Both the position numbers and the translations under genes were made by a program. The notes beneath the pieces were generated by a model, which saw only the letters and a list, made by a program, of their open reading frames with translations, was not told the DNA's origin and made no database searches. A stretch of DNA of 24,533 nt from CAYJAD01 sp964372165. GTDB taxonomy: Bacteria; Desulfobacterota; Desulfovibrionia; Desulfovibrionales; Desulfovibrionaceae. The stretch is taken from contig CAYJPT010000017.1 in the NCBI GenBank assembly GCA_964372165.1, forward strand, positions 1 to 24,533. Reading direction: 5' to 3'. Shown one piece after another: positions 6,687 through 13,543 of this stretch (the stretch's first letter is position 1; every line of letters starts with the position of its first letter).

Positions 6687-7517
6687 CTACTCGGCGGCAG
6701 GTGCTTCGTTCTCTGTAGGTGCTTGTTCAACGCTTGCTTCAGCAGATGCTGGGGCAGCTTCGCTGACAGGTTGTTCAGCAGCGGCGGCAGCGCGCTTTAA
6801 CTCTTCTTCAACATTTTTGCCTTTGCCATCTTTGTTCATGGCATCGCCTTCCATGCAGGCTTCAGCAAATGAAGTTACAAAAAGCTTAATGGCACGAATT
6901 GCATCGTCATTACCGGGGATAATAAAATCAATCACGTCAGGGTCACAGTTTGTATCAGTAACCGCTACAATTGGTATGCCAAGTTTGCGGCATTCTTTAA
7001 CCGCAATATCTTCCCTGTGCGGGTCAATAATAAAAGCTAATTGTGGTAAACGCTCCATATCTTTAATACCACCAAGGGTAAGATTGAGCTTATCCATTTC
7101 GCGTTGTAAAAATAAAATTTCTTTCTTTTGATAACGATTGATAGAACCGTCGCCAAACATTGCTTCTAATTTTTTAAGGCGATCAACGCTTTTTTGAATT
7201 GTTGCAAAGTTAGTAAGGGTTCCACCCATCCAACGGTTGGTTACATGGTATTGACCTGCGCGACTTGCTTCAGTTGCTACAGCTTCTTGAGCTTGGCGTT
7301 TTGTTCCAACAAATAGAACTTTGCCGCCATTTGCAACTACATCTACAACCTTGTCATAGGCTGTGCGAAAAAGTTTAATGGTTTGTTGCAAATCAATAAT
7401 ATGCACCCCATTACGCGCACCAAAAATATAAGGACGCATTTTAGGGTTCCAACGACGGGTTTGGTGACCAAAGTGTACACCAGTCTCAAGCATTTGCTTC
7501 ATGCTGACGTATGCCAT
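6687..7517 (-). CDS. rpsB: 30S ribosomal protein S2
   Basis: A 276-residue S2 protein starting MAYVSMKQMLETGVHFGH, with the typical S2 N-terminus and the RWNPKM motif soon after. The frame is open to an ATG at 7550, but ATG 7517 is chosen because it matches the family start and has GGAGG at 5 bases. The S2 core is complete. The C-terminal 50 residues are a low-complexity Ala/Glu/Pro tail, as often seen in related bacteria. S2 is needed for S1 assembly on the small subunit and in several bacteria represses its own rpsB-tsf mRNA through the leader. The pair with tsf shares one transcript. Confidence 0.98.
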   Translation of the reverse strand: MAYVSMKQMLETGVHFGHQTRRWNPKMRPYIFGARNGVHIIDLQQTIKLFRTAYDKVVDVVANGGKVLFVGTKRQAQEAVATEASRAGQYHVTNRWMGGTLTNFATIQKSVDRLKKLEAMFGDGSINRYQKKEILFLQREMDKLNLTLGGIKDMERLPQLAFIIDPHREDIAVKECRKLGIPIVAVTDTNCDPDVIDFIIPGNDDAIRAIKLFVTSFAEACMEGDAMNKDGKGKNVEEELKRAAAAAEQPVSEAAPASAEASVEQAPTENEAPAAE

Positions 7518-7604
7518 AATTTCCTCCAAAAAGGGTTTTGCTTCCACCAAGACCCAGACCTTATTACTCGATTTTATAATATTTTACCCATGTAAAATAT
7601 ATCG

Positions 7605-7637
7605 AGCACCCTAAGGCCGCTGTCGAGGTGTGCTTAG
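7605..7637 (-). promoter_or_regulatory. Structured rpsB leader with alternative pairings
   Basis: AGCACCCT (7605-7612) pairs with AGGTGTGCT (7626-7634) with one bulged base. The overlapping pair CTAAG (7611-7615) and CTTAG (7633-7637) would compete with it. The segment is GC-richer than its surroundings and lies in the rpsB 5' leader. Autoregulation by S2 through such leaders is known in other bacteria; that this is the S2 site here is inference. Confidence 0.35.
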
Positions 7638-7648
7638 TTAAGAGCGGA

Positions 7649-7677
7649 TAGTTAACTCAAAATTTCATATAAAGCAA
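7649..7677 (-). promoter_or_regulatory. Possible rpsB promoter
   Basis: On the minus strand TTGCTT (7677-7672), a 17-base spacer and TAACTA (7654-7649) resemble a moderate sigma-70 promoter. Transcription would start near 7642 and include the structured leader. Other AT-rich candidates exist nearby, so this is tentative. Confidence 0.35.
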
Positions 7678-7737
7678 GTTCTTTATGTTCACAAAATATA
7701 TTTTATCACGGCAATCTAATTTGTGAAGTTAAAAGCT

Positions 7738-7836
7738 AATGTATGCGGTTCGGTAAAGTTTTTTCGCGTTGCAGCATCTCCGCATACGCTCCGTCGCAAC
7801 AAATTGTTCAAAAAACCTTCCCCAACCTCATACATT
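7738..7836. repeat. MITE-like inverted-repeat element upstream of rpsB
   Basis: A 99 bp non-coding unit whose ends are imperfect inverted repeats of about 28 bp. AATGTATGCGGTTCGG at the left mirrors the complement of CCCCAACCTCATACATT at the right, and both continue through a TTTTTT/AAAAAA tract. The centre holds a smaller hairpin, GTTGC to GCAAC (7769-7800). It is GC-richer inside than the flanks. No second copy occurs in this window, so mobility is inferred from form only. Confidence 0.55.
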
Positions 7837-8080
7837 TATATTGTTCAAATAAAATCTTTTATACATAAATTTGAAATTAGAATGCCGTGTATATTTTATA
7901 AGGTTTTGTTAAATAATTTTAGTTAATAAAGGGTATTTTCATAATAATATTTATTTTAAAAATTAACTAATTTTTAGGCTATGAATCCTAAAACTATTGT
8001 ACAGACTCTTTAAATAGTCGGCACTGAAAGACAATATAAAATACTGAAAATAAATTATTTTTAAGTAGAAATGGACAGAT
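7837..8080. other. AT-rich spacer without recognisable content
   Basis: About 245 bases of AT-rich sequence between the repeat and the zraP terminator. I see no credible gene, promoter or family repeat in it. Confidence 0.45.
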
Positions 8081-8123
8081 AAAAATGCCAGAAATAAGCG
8101 CATGGAAATGCGTTTTTCGGCAT
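8081..8123 (-). terminator. Probable terminator downstream of the zraP-like gene
   Basis: On the minus strand ATGCC and GGCAT (8123-8119 and 8089-8085) enclose an inner pair, ACGCAT and ATGCGC, to give a long imperfect hairpin. Four to five T residues follow at once (8085-8081). It lies about 200 bases after the zraP-like stop, with no minus-strand gene between. Confidence 0.65.
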
Positions 8124-8161
8124 CGACTAAATATATTGCAGCTGAGTTTATAAATCAATAC

Positions 8162-8186
8162 GGCCGACATAAGAACTATGTCGGCC
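8162..8186. repeat. Perfect 9 bp inverted repeat after zraP
   Basis: GGCCGACAT (8162-8170) and ATGTCGGCC (8178-8186) with a 7-base loop. There is no T-run on either side, so it may be an mRNA 3'-end stabiliser or part of a larger 3' region together with the terminator at 8081-8123. Confidence 0.6.
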
Positions 8187-8198
8187 ATATGTGGTGTT

Positions 8199-8226
8199 TG
8201 GGGTTGAGGAGAGGAGGAGGTTGAGG
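8199..8226 (+). other. Purine-only G-rich tract
   Basis: A strongly strand-biased run with GGGG and several GG pairs spaced by 1-3 bases, in otherwise AT-rich DNA. It lies in the 3' region of the zraP transcript, where the mRNA would be C-rich. The pattern allows only a weak two-layer G-quadruplex. No coding meaning is apparent. Confidence 0.35.
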
Positions 8227-8321
8227 TTCTTGTTCGTTGCCTTGCGGTGGATGAGCCGCATTTTTGTATATATTAAAGCGTGGATGGACGCCGTTGGGGG
8301 CTTACTTTATTTTATATTTTT

Positions 8322-8810
8322 TTATGAGTCGTGTCCTGTTCCGTGGCCACCGTTATGCATTTTGCCACCGCCTTGACCATGACCTTTGCCGTAGCCGCCA
8401 TGACCTTTGCCGTAGCCTTGATTGCCAAACTTATGTGTGCCGGGCTCAAGTCCTAGGGCTTTGTCAATTGCTTCACCTAATTTATCTTTTTCTTCACGAA
8501 GTTGCCTACGTAACTCAACCAATTCATTTGATGTTTTTGTTACGGCGGCCACATCAGGGTTGCTTGCATTTTTTAAGGCTTCAAGTTCTTGCTTTTTTAC
8601 AAACATTTTTTCTTTAATAGGTGTAATAACTTTTTGGCTTTCTTCTACTAAATTACGGGCTGCAGTGCGCTGTTCATCAGTGATGTTACTGTTTTCCATG
8701 TACATTCCGTGTCCACTTGGGCAACCACGAGCCGATGCTTCATGAGCTGCAAATGTGCCTCCAGCCAATATAGTTAAAACCAATGCGGGTATTATTATCT
8801 TACTTTTCAT
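8322..8810 (-). CDS. zraP: ZraP-like periplasmic zinc-resistance-associated protein
   Basis: A 162-residue secreted protein of the Spy/CpxP/ZraP type. Residues 1-28 form a signal peptide ending ASA. A helical core with the family segment NITDEQRTAARNL (about 42-55) and a long coiled-coil-prone helix follow. The C-terminal tail (about 126-162) is Gly/His/Lys-rich with repeated GYGKGHG units, well suited to bind zinc or other metals. ZraP proteins act as periplasmic metal-binding chaperones and as repressive partners of the ZraS sensor. The ATG at 8810 is chosen over an upstream frame because the signal peptide starts there and AAAGGAG lies 7 bases before it. A near-perfect sigma-54 promoter precedes it and a sigma-54 response regulator is nearby, which supports ZraR control. 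Confidence 0.9.
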   Translation of the reverse strand: MKSKIIIPALVLTILAGGTFAAHEASARGCPSGHGMYMENSNITDEQRTAARNLVEESQKVITPIKEKMFVKKQELEALKNASNPDVAAVTKTSNELVELRRQLREEKDKLGEAIDKALGLEPGTHKFGNQGYGKGHGGYGKGHGQGGGKMHNGGHGTGHDS

Positions 8811-8857
8811 AACAATCTCCTTTAGTGTATTTTCAATCTGTAAGTACTTGTTTCTTA

Positions 8858-8873
8858 GCAAAGGGTGTGCCAA
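8858..8873 (-). promoter_or_regulatory. Sigma-54 promoter of zraP
   Basis: On the minus strand TGGCACACCCTTTGCT matches the -24/-12 consensus almost perfectly, with GG (8871-8870) and GC (8859-8858) separated by exactly 10 bases. Transcription would begin near 8846, giving a leader of about 37 bases. The sigma-54 activator ZraR encoded at 11690 is the likely driver. Confidence 0.88.
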
Positions 8874-8879
8874 AGTGTG

Positions 8880-8919
8880 ATGATTTTATAATTACCTGTA
8901 ATTTAATGATTTTATAATT
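8880..8919. repeat. Paired 14 bp direct repeats upstream of the zraP promoter
   Basis: ATGATTTTATAATT occurs exactly at 8880-8893 and again at 8906-8919, 26 bases apart, immediately upstream of the zraP -24 element. They could bind a regulator, although sigma-54 activators usually bind further away. A role as bending or IHF-type sequence is equally possible. Confidence 0.5.
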
Positions 8920-9028
8920 TTGTGCTGTGCGGATATATGTAAAAAATTTACTCAGCTTCATCTTAGGTGTATTTAAAAATTATGCAGGTGTTTATTTTTT
9001 ATACACAGCATGGCATACTATAATCAAG

Positions 9029-9285
9029 AGTCCTGCATAATTATTTTTGAGTGCAATTTTACTAAAAATTATAAAAAAAATTAAAATTGTGATGTAGGAT
9101 AAAAAGTTATAAAATTAATCAGTTAATTGTGAAGGCTGACCCAACGGGGCATAGCGTTCCCGTTAGTGAGTCTACGAACTTTACGGGAATCAAGAGCAGC
9201 GTAAAGCTCCGCCTCTTTATGATTTTTGGTCGTATTGACTAGAATCAACGCTACAAAATCCTCTGCACAATGAATTGTGCAGTAG
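9029..9285. repeat. Dispersed composite repeat, copy A (~257 bp)
   Basis: A non-coding element sharing its architecture and its last 75 bases (about 75 percent identity by eye) with 13295-13540. It starts AGTCCTGCATAATTA, and a diverged inverted copy of that start occurs at 9092-9100. A middle hairpin, AACGGG to CCCGTT, lies near 9142. It ends with the palindrome CTGCACAATGAATTGTGCAG, whose complement resembles the start, so the ends act as terminal inverted repeats. It fits a non-autonomous mobile element; a structured RNA is an alternative. It lies between the two zraP-like genes. Confidence 0.7.
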
Positions 9286-9365
9286 TCTTAAAGTTTATAA
9301 AAGTGCTTGGCGCAAAATGTTTTCAACGCCATTTACATCATTATTGTATGGTATTTAAAATAAAT

Positions 9366-9398
9366 AAGACCACAAATATATTGCTATGTTGTGGCCTT
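9366..9398 (-). terminator. Probable terminator of the second zraP-like gene
   Basis: On the minus strand AAGGCCACAA (9398-9389) pairs with TTGTGGTCTT (9375-9366), with one G-T pair and a 13-base loop. ATTTATTTT follows. It starts only 17 bases after the stop codon at 9415. The T-tract is interrupted, so termination may be incomplete. Confidence 0.6.
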
Positions 9399-9414
9399 AA
9401 TATGGGTGAAAGTA

Positions 9415-9870
9415 TTATTGTTCGCTGTGATGCGAGCTTTGTATCGAGTGTTTATGAAGTATAACAGCTTCTTGTGGTGGGTCCTTGCTAAGGTGTGCAC
9501 TGCTTCGGCCACGGTATCCACGAATAGAAACTCCAACTTCTTGAATTAGTGTTGCATCAAGATTCATAAGCTCCTGGCGTAAAGCTTCGCGGGCTTTTTG
9601 TAGCTCTTGCCCAAGCTGTGCAAGATTTTGCTCATCTTCTGCTTCCTTAAAACAAAATTCTTCTAAAGCTGTGATTTTCTTTCGTACTTCCTTGCGTAGT
9701 TCTTTTATGCGGGGGTGTGCATCCTTAATGATTTGCTTAGCTTTTCGCTTTTGTTCTGGGCTTAAATCTTGGCTCCAATGTGTTTTTTCATTATCTTGTA
9801 CACTACCTATGCTGGGAGTTAAGAATAAAATACCAAGTATTAATAGCGATATATGTATGCTGCGTAGCAT
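9415..9870 (-). CDS. Small secreted ZraP/Spy-like helical protein
   Basis: A 151-residue protein with a signal peptide (about residues 1-22). The segment LSPEQKRKAKQIIKDAHPRIKELRKEVRKK and the following coiled-coil-like helices are arranged as in the ZraP/Spy/CpxP group. The tail is His-containing (HKHSIQSSHH), which is compatible with metal binding, but lacks the Gly-rich repeats of its neighbour. It is probably a periplasmic chaperone or a sensor partner. GGAG precedes the ATG at 6-7 bases. It is divergent from zraS across a 196-base region that contains a candidate sigma-54 promoter. Two ZraP-like proteins next to one ZraSR pair suggest a duplication followed by divergence. Membership in this superfamily is fairly sure; the exact role is not. 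Confidence 0.8.
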   Translation of the reverse strand: MLRSIHISLLILGILFLTPSIGSVQDNEKTHWSQDLSPEQKRKAKQIIKDAHPRIKELRKEVRKKITALEEFCFKEAEDEQNLAQLGQELQKAREALRQELMNLDATLIQEVGVSIRGYRGRSSAHLSKDPPQEAVILHKHSIQSSHHSEQ

Positions 9871-9911
9871 GATTTACTCCATGAAATATATAATGGCTCA
9901 ACTTAGTGAAT

Positions 9912-10039
9912 TTGTGTAATGTCATTTAAAAAGATTATGTATAAAAGTCGAGCAAAAAGTTAATTTACACAATGATTCATTGATATTTATGCAATAATTA
10001 TACCAAAAATGCACACTAATTATTTAACGCTTGTGTAAT
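9912..10039. promoter_or_regulatory. Three TTGTGTAA-type half-sites in the zra divergent region
   Basis: TTGTGTAAT occurs at 9912-9920 and 10031-10039 in direct orientation, and its inverse ATTTACACAA at 9963-9972. They surround the candidate sigma-54 promoter and the start region of zraS. Spacing is irregular, so they may be ZraR half-sites or chance in AT-rich DNA. Confidence 0.3.
9991..10006 (-). promoter_or_regulatory. Candidate sigma-54 promoter of the second zraP-like gene
   Basis: On the minus strand TTGGTATAATTATTGCA has GG (10004-10003) and GC (9992-9991) exactly 10 bases apart, with the conserved TTGCA. The -24 part is weaker than for zraP (GGTAT in place of GGCAC), and it also contains TATAAT, so a sigma-70 promoter could be read here. 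The start would be near 9979, about 109 bases before the ATG. Confidence 0.5.
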
Positions 10040-10066
10040 AAGCATACTAGGTTTAACTTATCATTT

Positions 10067-11527
10067 ATGGCAAGTACTGACCTTAATACTTCACCTACTG
10101 TGGGTTTACCTTCACCACGTGTAATACTTGGCTTTGCTGCTGTATTGCTGATTGTGGTTTTTGGTATCACAACACTTTCTATAGAGCAAAGCGAAACAAC
10201 TATGGTTCGTTTGTTGGTTGGTGAAGGTTCGGCTCTTATCCAAGCTGTGGAGGGTAGTGTGCGCATGAGTATGGGGCGACGTGATGCTGTACAATTACAA
10301 AGTAATTTGCAAGAGCTTGCCAGTGCTGATGTGCGTTTTATTACTATTGCCATGCCAGATGGTACAATACTTGCCCATAGTAGTCCGGAACGCTTGGGTG
10401 AAGTGTTAGAAATCAATGGAAAAGAAGCGAACGTGCGCACATTTGCGCAGCTTTCAAAATCTACAGATGATTTGCCTGTGTGGTGGTTTATTGCTGATGT
10501 TGATGGTGAAAGTACCTTTGTAGTTTATCGTGAATTTATGCCAAGGGGGCGCAACTCTAGAAGGCCCATGCCTCCTCTTGGTATTGGCAATGAATTTATG
10601 CCAAGAGCACCAATTCAGCATTTACTTACGCAGCCACTTATTTTTTTAGGGCTTGACATTGGCCCATTTGAAGAGAGTAAAAGGCAAGATCGTTTGCATT
10701 TTTTCACTTTAGCAGGTGGTGGTTTTTTTGTGGGCATGGCGCTCTTATTAACCTTATATTACGCACAACGAGCACGTGAGTCACGTCGTAAACAGGATTT
10801 TGCAGAAGGGCAAGTGCGTGAACTTGAGGCTGAAATGCGCCGCAAAGAAAAAATGGCAGCCATTGGTAATTTGGCTGCCGGTGTCGCACATGAAATTCGT
10901 AATCCATTAAGTTCTATTAAAGGTTATGCCACATATTTTGGACAGCGTTTTCCTGAGCATAGTGAAGATAGACAAGCAGCGCATGTTATGGTGCGTGAAG
11001 TGGAGCGATTAAATCGTGTTATTACAGACTTAATTGGTCTTTCCAGACCAACAGATGTTCATGCTGTGCCATCAGATATAGGCTTAGTAGTTGAGCATGT
11101 TATGCAGCTGTTACGTCAAAATGCCCAAAAAAGTAAAATTTCTCTTGATGTGCATAAATCTAAAAAAACATTACCTCTCGTACTTATAGATGTAGATCGT
11201 TTGGGGCAAGCATTACTCAATGTTTGTTTAAATGCCATTGAGGCTATGCCTAATGGTGGTGAGCTAAAAATTAGCATGTTCATAAAAGATAAAAATTATA
11301 TGTGTATTGAAGTGCGTGATAATGGACTTGGCATTGAAGAAAAAAATTTAACGCACATTTTTGATCCATATTTTACTACAAAAGGGCAAGGAACAGGACT
11401 TGGGCTTGCTACTGTGCATAAAATAATTGAGGCACATAAAGGCGAAATATCTGTCACTTCGGATTATCATACTCAAAGTGATAGTTCTGGTACTGTATTT
11501 AGCATTTTGTTGCCATTAGCTAGATAG
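10067..11527 (+). CDS. zraS: ZraS-like membrane sensor histidine kinase
   Basis: A 486-residue kinase with transmembrane helix 1 at about 18-38, a periplasmic sensor region (about 39-208), and transmembrane helix 2 at about 211-232. An alpha-helical linker leads to the phosphoacceptor box AAGVAHEIRNPLSSIKG with His275. The N-box (LNVCLNAIEAM) and the ATP-lid motifs DNGLGIE and GTGLGLA complete the ATPase domain. It should autophosphorylate and pass phosphate to the regulator encoded next. Adjacent zraP-like genes make zinc or general envelope stress the probable signal, by analogy with E. coli ZraPSR. The start is uncertain: ATG 10067 is preferred, but no strong ribosome-binding site is visible, and a TTG at 10031 in the same frame is possible. 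The gap to zraR is filled mostly by a repeat element. Confidence 0.88.
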   Translation: MASTDLNTSPTVGLPSPRVILGFAAVLLIVVFGITTLSIEQSETTMVRLLVGEGSALIQAVEGSVRMSMGRRDAVQLQSNLQELASADVRFITIAMPDGTILAHSSPERLGEVLEINGKEANVRTFAQLSKSTDDLPVWWFIADVDGESTFVVYREFMPRGRNSRRPMPPLGIGNEFMPRAPIQHLLTQPLIFLGLDIGPFEESKRQDRLHFFTLAGGGFFVGMALLLTLYYAQRARESRRKQDFAEGQVRELEAEMRRKEKMAAIGNLAAGVAHEIRNPLSSIKGYATYFGQRFPEHSEDRQAAHVMVREVERLNRVITDLIGLSRPTDVHAVPSDIGLVVEHVMQLLRQNAQKSKISLDVHKSKKTLPLVLIDVDRLGQALLNVCLNAIEAMPNGGELKISMFIKDKNYMCIEVRDNGLGIEEKNLTHIFDPYFTTKGQGTGLGLATVHKIIEAHKGEISVTSDYHTQSDSSGTVFSILLPLAR

Positions 11528-11529
11528 TA

Positions 11530-11660
11530 TCGTCAAATTGCAAATTTTTGAGTTTTATCAAGGAAGATGAACGAGCTTTGAGGGAGTGTATAGAGACATA
11601 CATGACCGAAAATGCTTGTGAAATCTGACGCAAAGAAAACCAAAAAGGCGCATTTGACGA
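11530..11660. repeat. MITE-like inverted-repeat element between zraS and zraR
   Basis: A 131 bp unit whose ends are inverted repeats, perfect for TCGTCAAAT (11530-11538) and ATTTGACGA (11652-11660). Similarity continues imperfectly for about 27 bases through a T-rich/A-rich tract. It starts 2 bases after the zraS stop and ends 29 bases before the zraR ATG. Without it the two genes would be about 31 bases apart, a normal operon gap. It carries no gene. Insertion into the operon is inferred; no target duplication is obvious. Confidence 0.6.
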
Positions 11661-11689
11661 CACAATCTAAAGATTAAGGAGAAAGTTTA

Positions 11690-13075
11690 ATGCCAGAGCA
11701 GCAATTAATTTTAGTTGTTGATGATGATGAAGCTCACCGCAATATGTTGCGCATGATGCTAGGATCATGGGGATATACGGTACATGAAGCTGATGATGGT
11801 GATGCAGCAATTGCTGCTGTCCAAAGTCAATCGTATGATGCTGTACTAACAGATGTACGCATGGCACGTGTGGATGGTATTGGTGCTTTGCGTGGCATTT
11901 TAGAGTATAACCCTGCCTTACCTGTTATTCTAATGACAGCATACTCATCTGTTGAAACAGCTGTTGAAGCTCTACGGATAGGTGCATATGACTATTTAAT
12001 AAAACCCTTAGACTTTGATGTGTTAAAGCATTGTTTAAAACGTGCACTAGAGCATGGTCGTCTTTGCGTTGAAAATAGAGAATTACGCCGACAGTTAAGC
12101 GAATCTTGCATCGTACCGGGAATTTTAGGGCGCAGTAAGGTGATGGGAGACATGCAGCAAATGATTGTTACTGTTGCTCCAGCTGAAGCTACAGTGTTGG
12201 TCACTGGTGAATCTGGTACGGGTAAAGAATTGGTGGCCCGAGCTTTACATAATGGTAGCACACGAGCCGATAAACCGCTTATTGTTGTGAACTGTGCAGC
12301 CCTTGCAGAAAATCTGCTTGAATCAGAGTTGTTTGGGCATGAGCGTGGAGCTTTTACCGGTGCAGATAAAAAACGTGAAGGGCGTTTTGTGCAAGCTGAT
12401 GGTGGTACATTGTTTTTAGATGAAATTGGTGAGATGCCATTAGTGCTGCAAGCTAAACTTTTGCGTGCCTTGCAACAAGGTGAGGTTCAGCGTGTTGGAT
12501 CAGACGCTGTGATGAATGTAGATGTGCGTATTATTGCTGCAACAAATAGAAATTTGCAGCAGGAAGTGAAGGATAAAAATTTTCGTGAAGATTTGTACTT
12601 TAGGCTAAATGTTATAAGTATTGATGTGCCAAGCTTGCGGCAGCGTAAGGAAGATATACCCTTACTTGCTGCAAACTTTGTAGAAAAATTCTCAGAGCGT
12701 AATAAAAAGAATATTAAAGGCTTTTTACCACAGGCCTTGGATATTATGCTGCGTTATGCATGGCCAGGAAATGTGCGCGAGCTTGAAAATATAGTTGAGC
12801 GCGCGGTAATTCTTTGCCAAGGCACAATGATTAGTGAAGGGGAGCTACCTACACAATTAAGCAATGTATCAATGGTAAATAATACAAATCATAATTTGTC
12901 ATCAGTTGGGACAAACTTTGTAGGTTTATCCCTTGATGAAGTAGAGTGTCGGGTGATTATTGATACTTTAAAGGAAGTTGACGATAATAAAAGTGAAGCT
13001 GCGCGTAGACTTGGTATTACACGAGCGACCTTGCACAATAAATTAAAAAAATATGGATTAGATAATAATATATAA
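11690..13075 (+). CDS. zraR: ZraR-like sigma-54-dependent response regulator
   Basis: A 461-residue NtrC-family regulator. The receiver domain (about 1-120) has the acidic triad start Asp11-Asp13, phosphoacceptor Asp55, Thr83 and Lys105. The AAA+ domain (about 143-370) has Walker A GESGTGKE (173-180), the sigma-54 contact loop GAFTGA (220-225) and Walker B LFLDE (241-245). The C-terminal Fis-type helix-turn-helix reads KSEAARRLGITRATLHNKLKKYGL. AAGGAG lies 8 bases before the ATG. Phosphorylated by ZraS, it should activate the sigma-54 promoters before the zraP-like genes. It is complete and typical in length. Confidence 0.94.
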   Translation: MPEQQLILVVDDDEAHRNMLRMMLGSWGYTVHEADDGDAAIAAVQSQSYDAVLTDVRMARVDGIGALRGILEYNPALPVILMTAYSSVETAVEALRIGAYDYLIKPLDFDVLKHCLKRALEHGRLCVENRELRRQLSESCIVPGILGRSKVMGDMQQMIVTVAPAEATVLVTGESGTGKELVARALHNGSTRADKPLIVVNCAALAENLLESELFGHERGAFTGADKKREGRFVQADGGTLFLDEIGEMPLVLQAKLLRALQQGEVQRVGSDAVMNVDVRIIAATNRNLQQEVKDKNFREDLYFRLNVISIDVPSLRQRKEDIPLLAANFVEKFSERNKKNIKGFLPQALDIMLRYAWPGNVRELENIVERAVILCQGTMISEGELPTQLSNVSMVNNTNHNLSSVGTNFVGLSLDEVECRVIIDTLKEVDDNKSEAARRLGITRATLHNKLKKYGLDNNI

Positions 13076-13081
13076 AAGATG

Positions 13082-13154
13082 GGAAACGCTGATTAAATCA
13101 ACAAGTCAAAAAACATATTGTACTTTTCTTTTTGCAGAATAAATCAGCTTTTCC
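13082..13154. repeat. MITE-like short inverted-repeat element, third copy
   Basis: The first 32 bases equal 88-119 exactly (GGAAACGCTGATTAAATC and onward). The right end, GAATAAATCAGCTTTTCC, is an imperfect inverse of the left end. The internal hairpin of the copy at 84 is eroded here and the element is shorter (73 bp). It begins 6 bases after the zraR stop. Confidence 0.7.
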
Positions 13155-13205
13155 TATGGTTTAGTAATTAACCGACACTTGAAAAACTTTTTTTATTAAG
13201 TAATA

Positions 13206-13250
13206 AACTTGCCAGAAATTCGTATGATATGCTCTTGTTTCTGGCAAGTT
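13206..13250. repeat. Perfect 13 bp inverted repeat between zraR and gltB
   Basis: AACTTGCCAGAAA (13206-13218) and TTTCTGGCAAGTT (13238-13250) flank a 19-base loop. No T-run follows on either strand, so it is not a standard terminator. It lies between convergent genes, where a 3'-end structure for both transcripts would make sense. Confidence 0.6.
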
Positions 13251-13294
13251 CAGCTTATATTACTCATAATGTTTAATCTTATTATTACAATAAA

Positions 13295-13540
13295 AGTCCT
13301 GCACAATAACTTTTTCAGTATAATTTTGTGAAAATTGTAAAAAAGCTTACAAAAAATTTACAGTGCAGGACTAAAAGGCACGAAAATAAATCGCTTGCGT
13401 TGCTCTATATCCGTAAGGCTCGTCCATCGCCTAACGGCTACGGTTTCGCCGCCCTTCGGTTAGGTCTCTTGATTTATCGGTCGCATTGACTGCTGTCAAC
13501 GCTATATAAGGCTCTGCACAATTAATTGCGCAGAAGTCTT
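13295..13540. repeat. Dispersed composite repeat, copy B (~246 bp), abutting gltB
   Basis: Homologous to 9029-9285. AGTCCTGCA (13295-13303) and TGCAGGACT (13364-13372) are perfect 9 bp inverted ends of a 78 bp left unit. A GC-rich middle with CCTAAC/GTTAGG pairing follows. The right end holds the near-palindrome CTGCACAATTAATTGCGCAG. The complement of the right end resembles the left start, giving outer terminal inverted repeats. It stops 3 bases from the gltB stop codon, so the gltB transcript must run into it. It has no reading frame. Confidence 0.72.
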
Positions 13541-13543
13541 TGT

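Noticed and set aside
6232..7131. A 299-codon plus-strand open frame across tsf and rpsB
   Set aside because: It is antisense to two certain genes, its product is low-complexity Ser/Ala-rich, and it has no ribosome-binding site or family resemblance.
7741..7800. tRNA-like segment with GGTTCG near 7747
   Set aside because: No cloverleaf can be drawn; the pairing is that of a long inverted repeat.
8191..8376. Plus-strand open frame of 61 codons in the zraP 3' region
   Set aside because: No ribosome-binding site; its end overlaps zraP on the other strand and the product is arbitrary in composition.
9270..9464. Plus-strand open frame of 64 codons between repeat copy A and the second zraP-like gene
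   Set aside because: It begins inside the repeat and runs through a terminator hairpin into the antisense of a real gene.
10031..10066. TTG start for zraS
   Set aside because: No ribosome-binding site at the TTG, and the added 12 residues have no visible role; ATG 10067 is kept, with low certainty.
9029..13540. Reading the two composite repeats as a CRISPR array or as ends of one large transposon
   Set aside because: There are only two copies, 4 kb apart, in the same orientation, and the DNA between is the zra gene module with no transposase; regular short spacers are absent.
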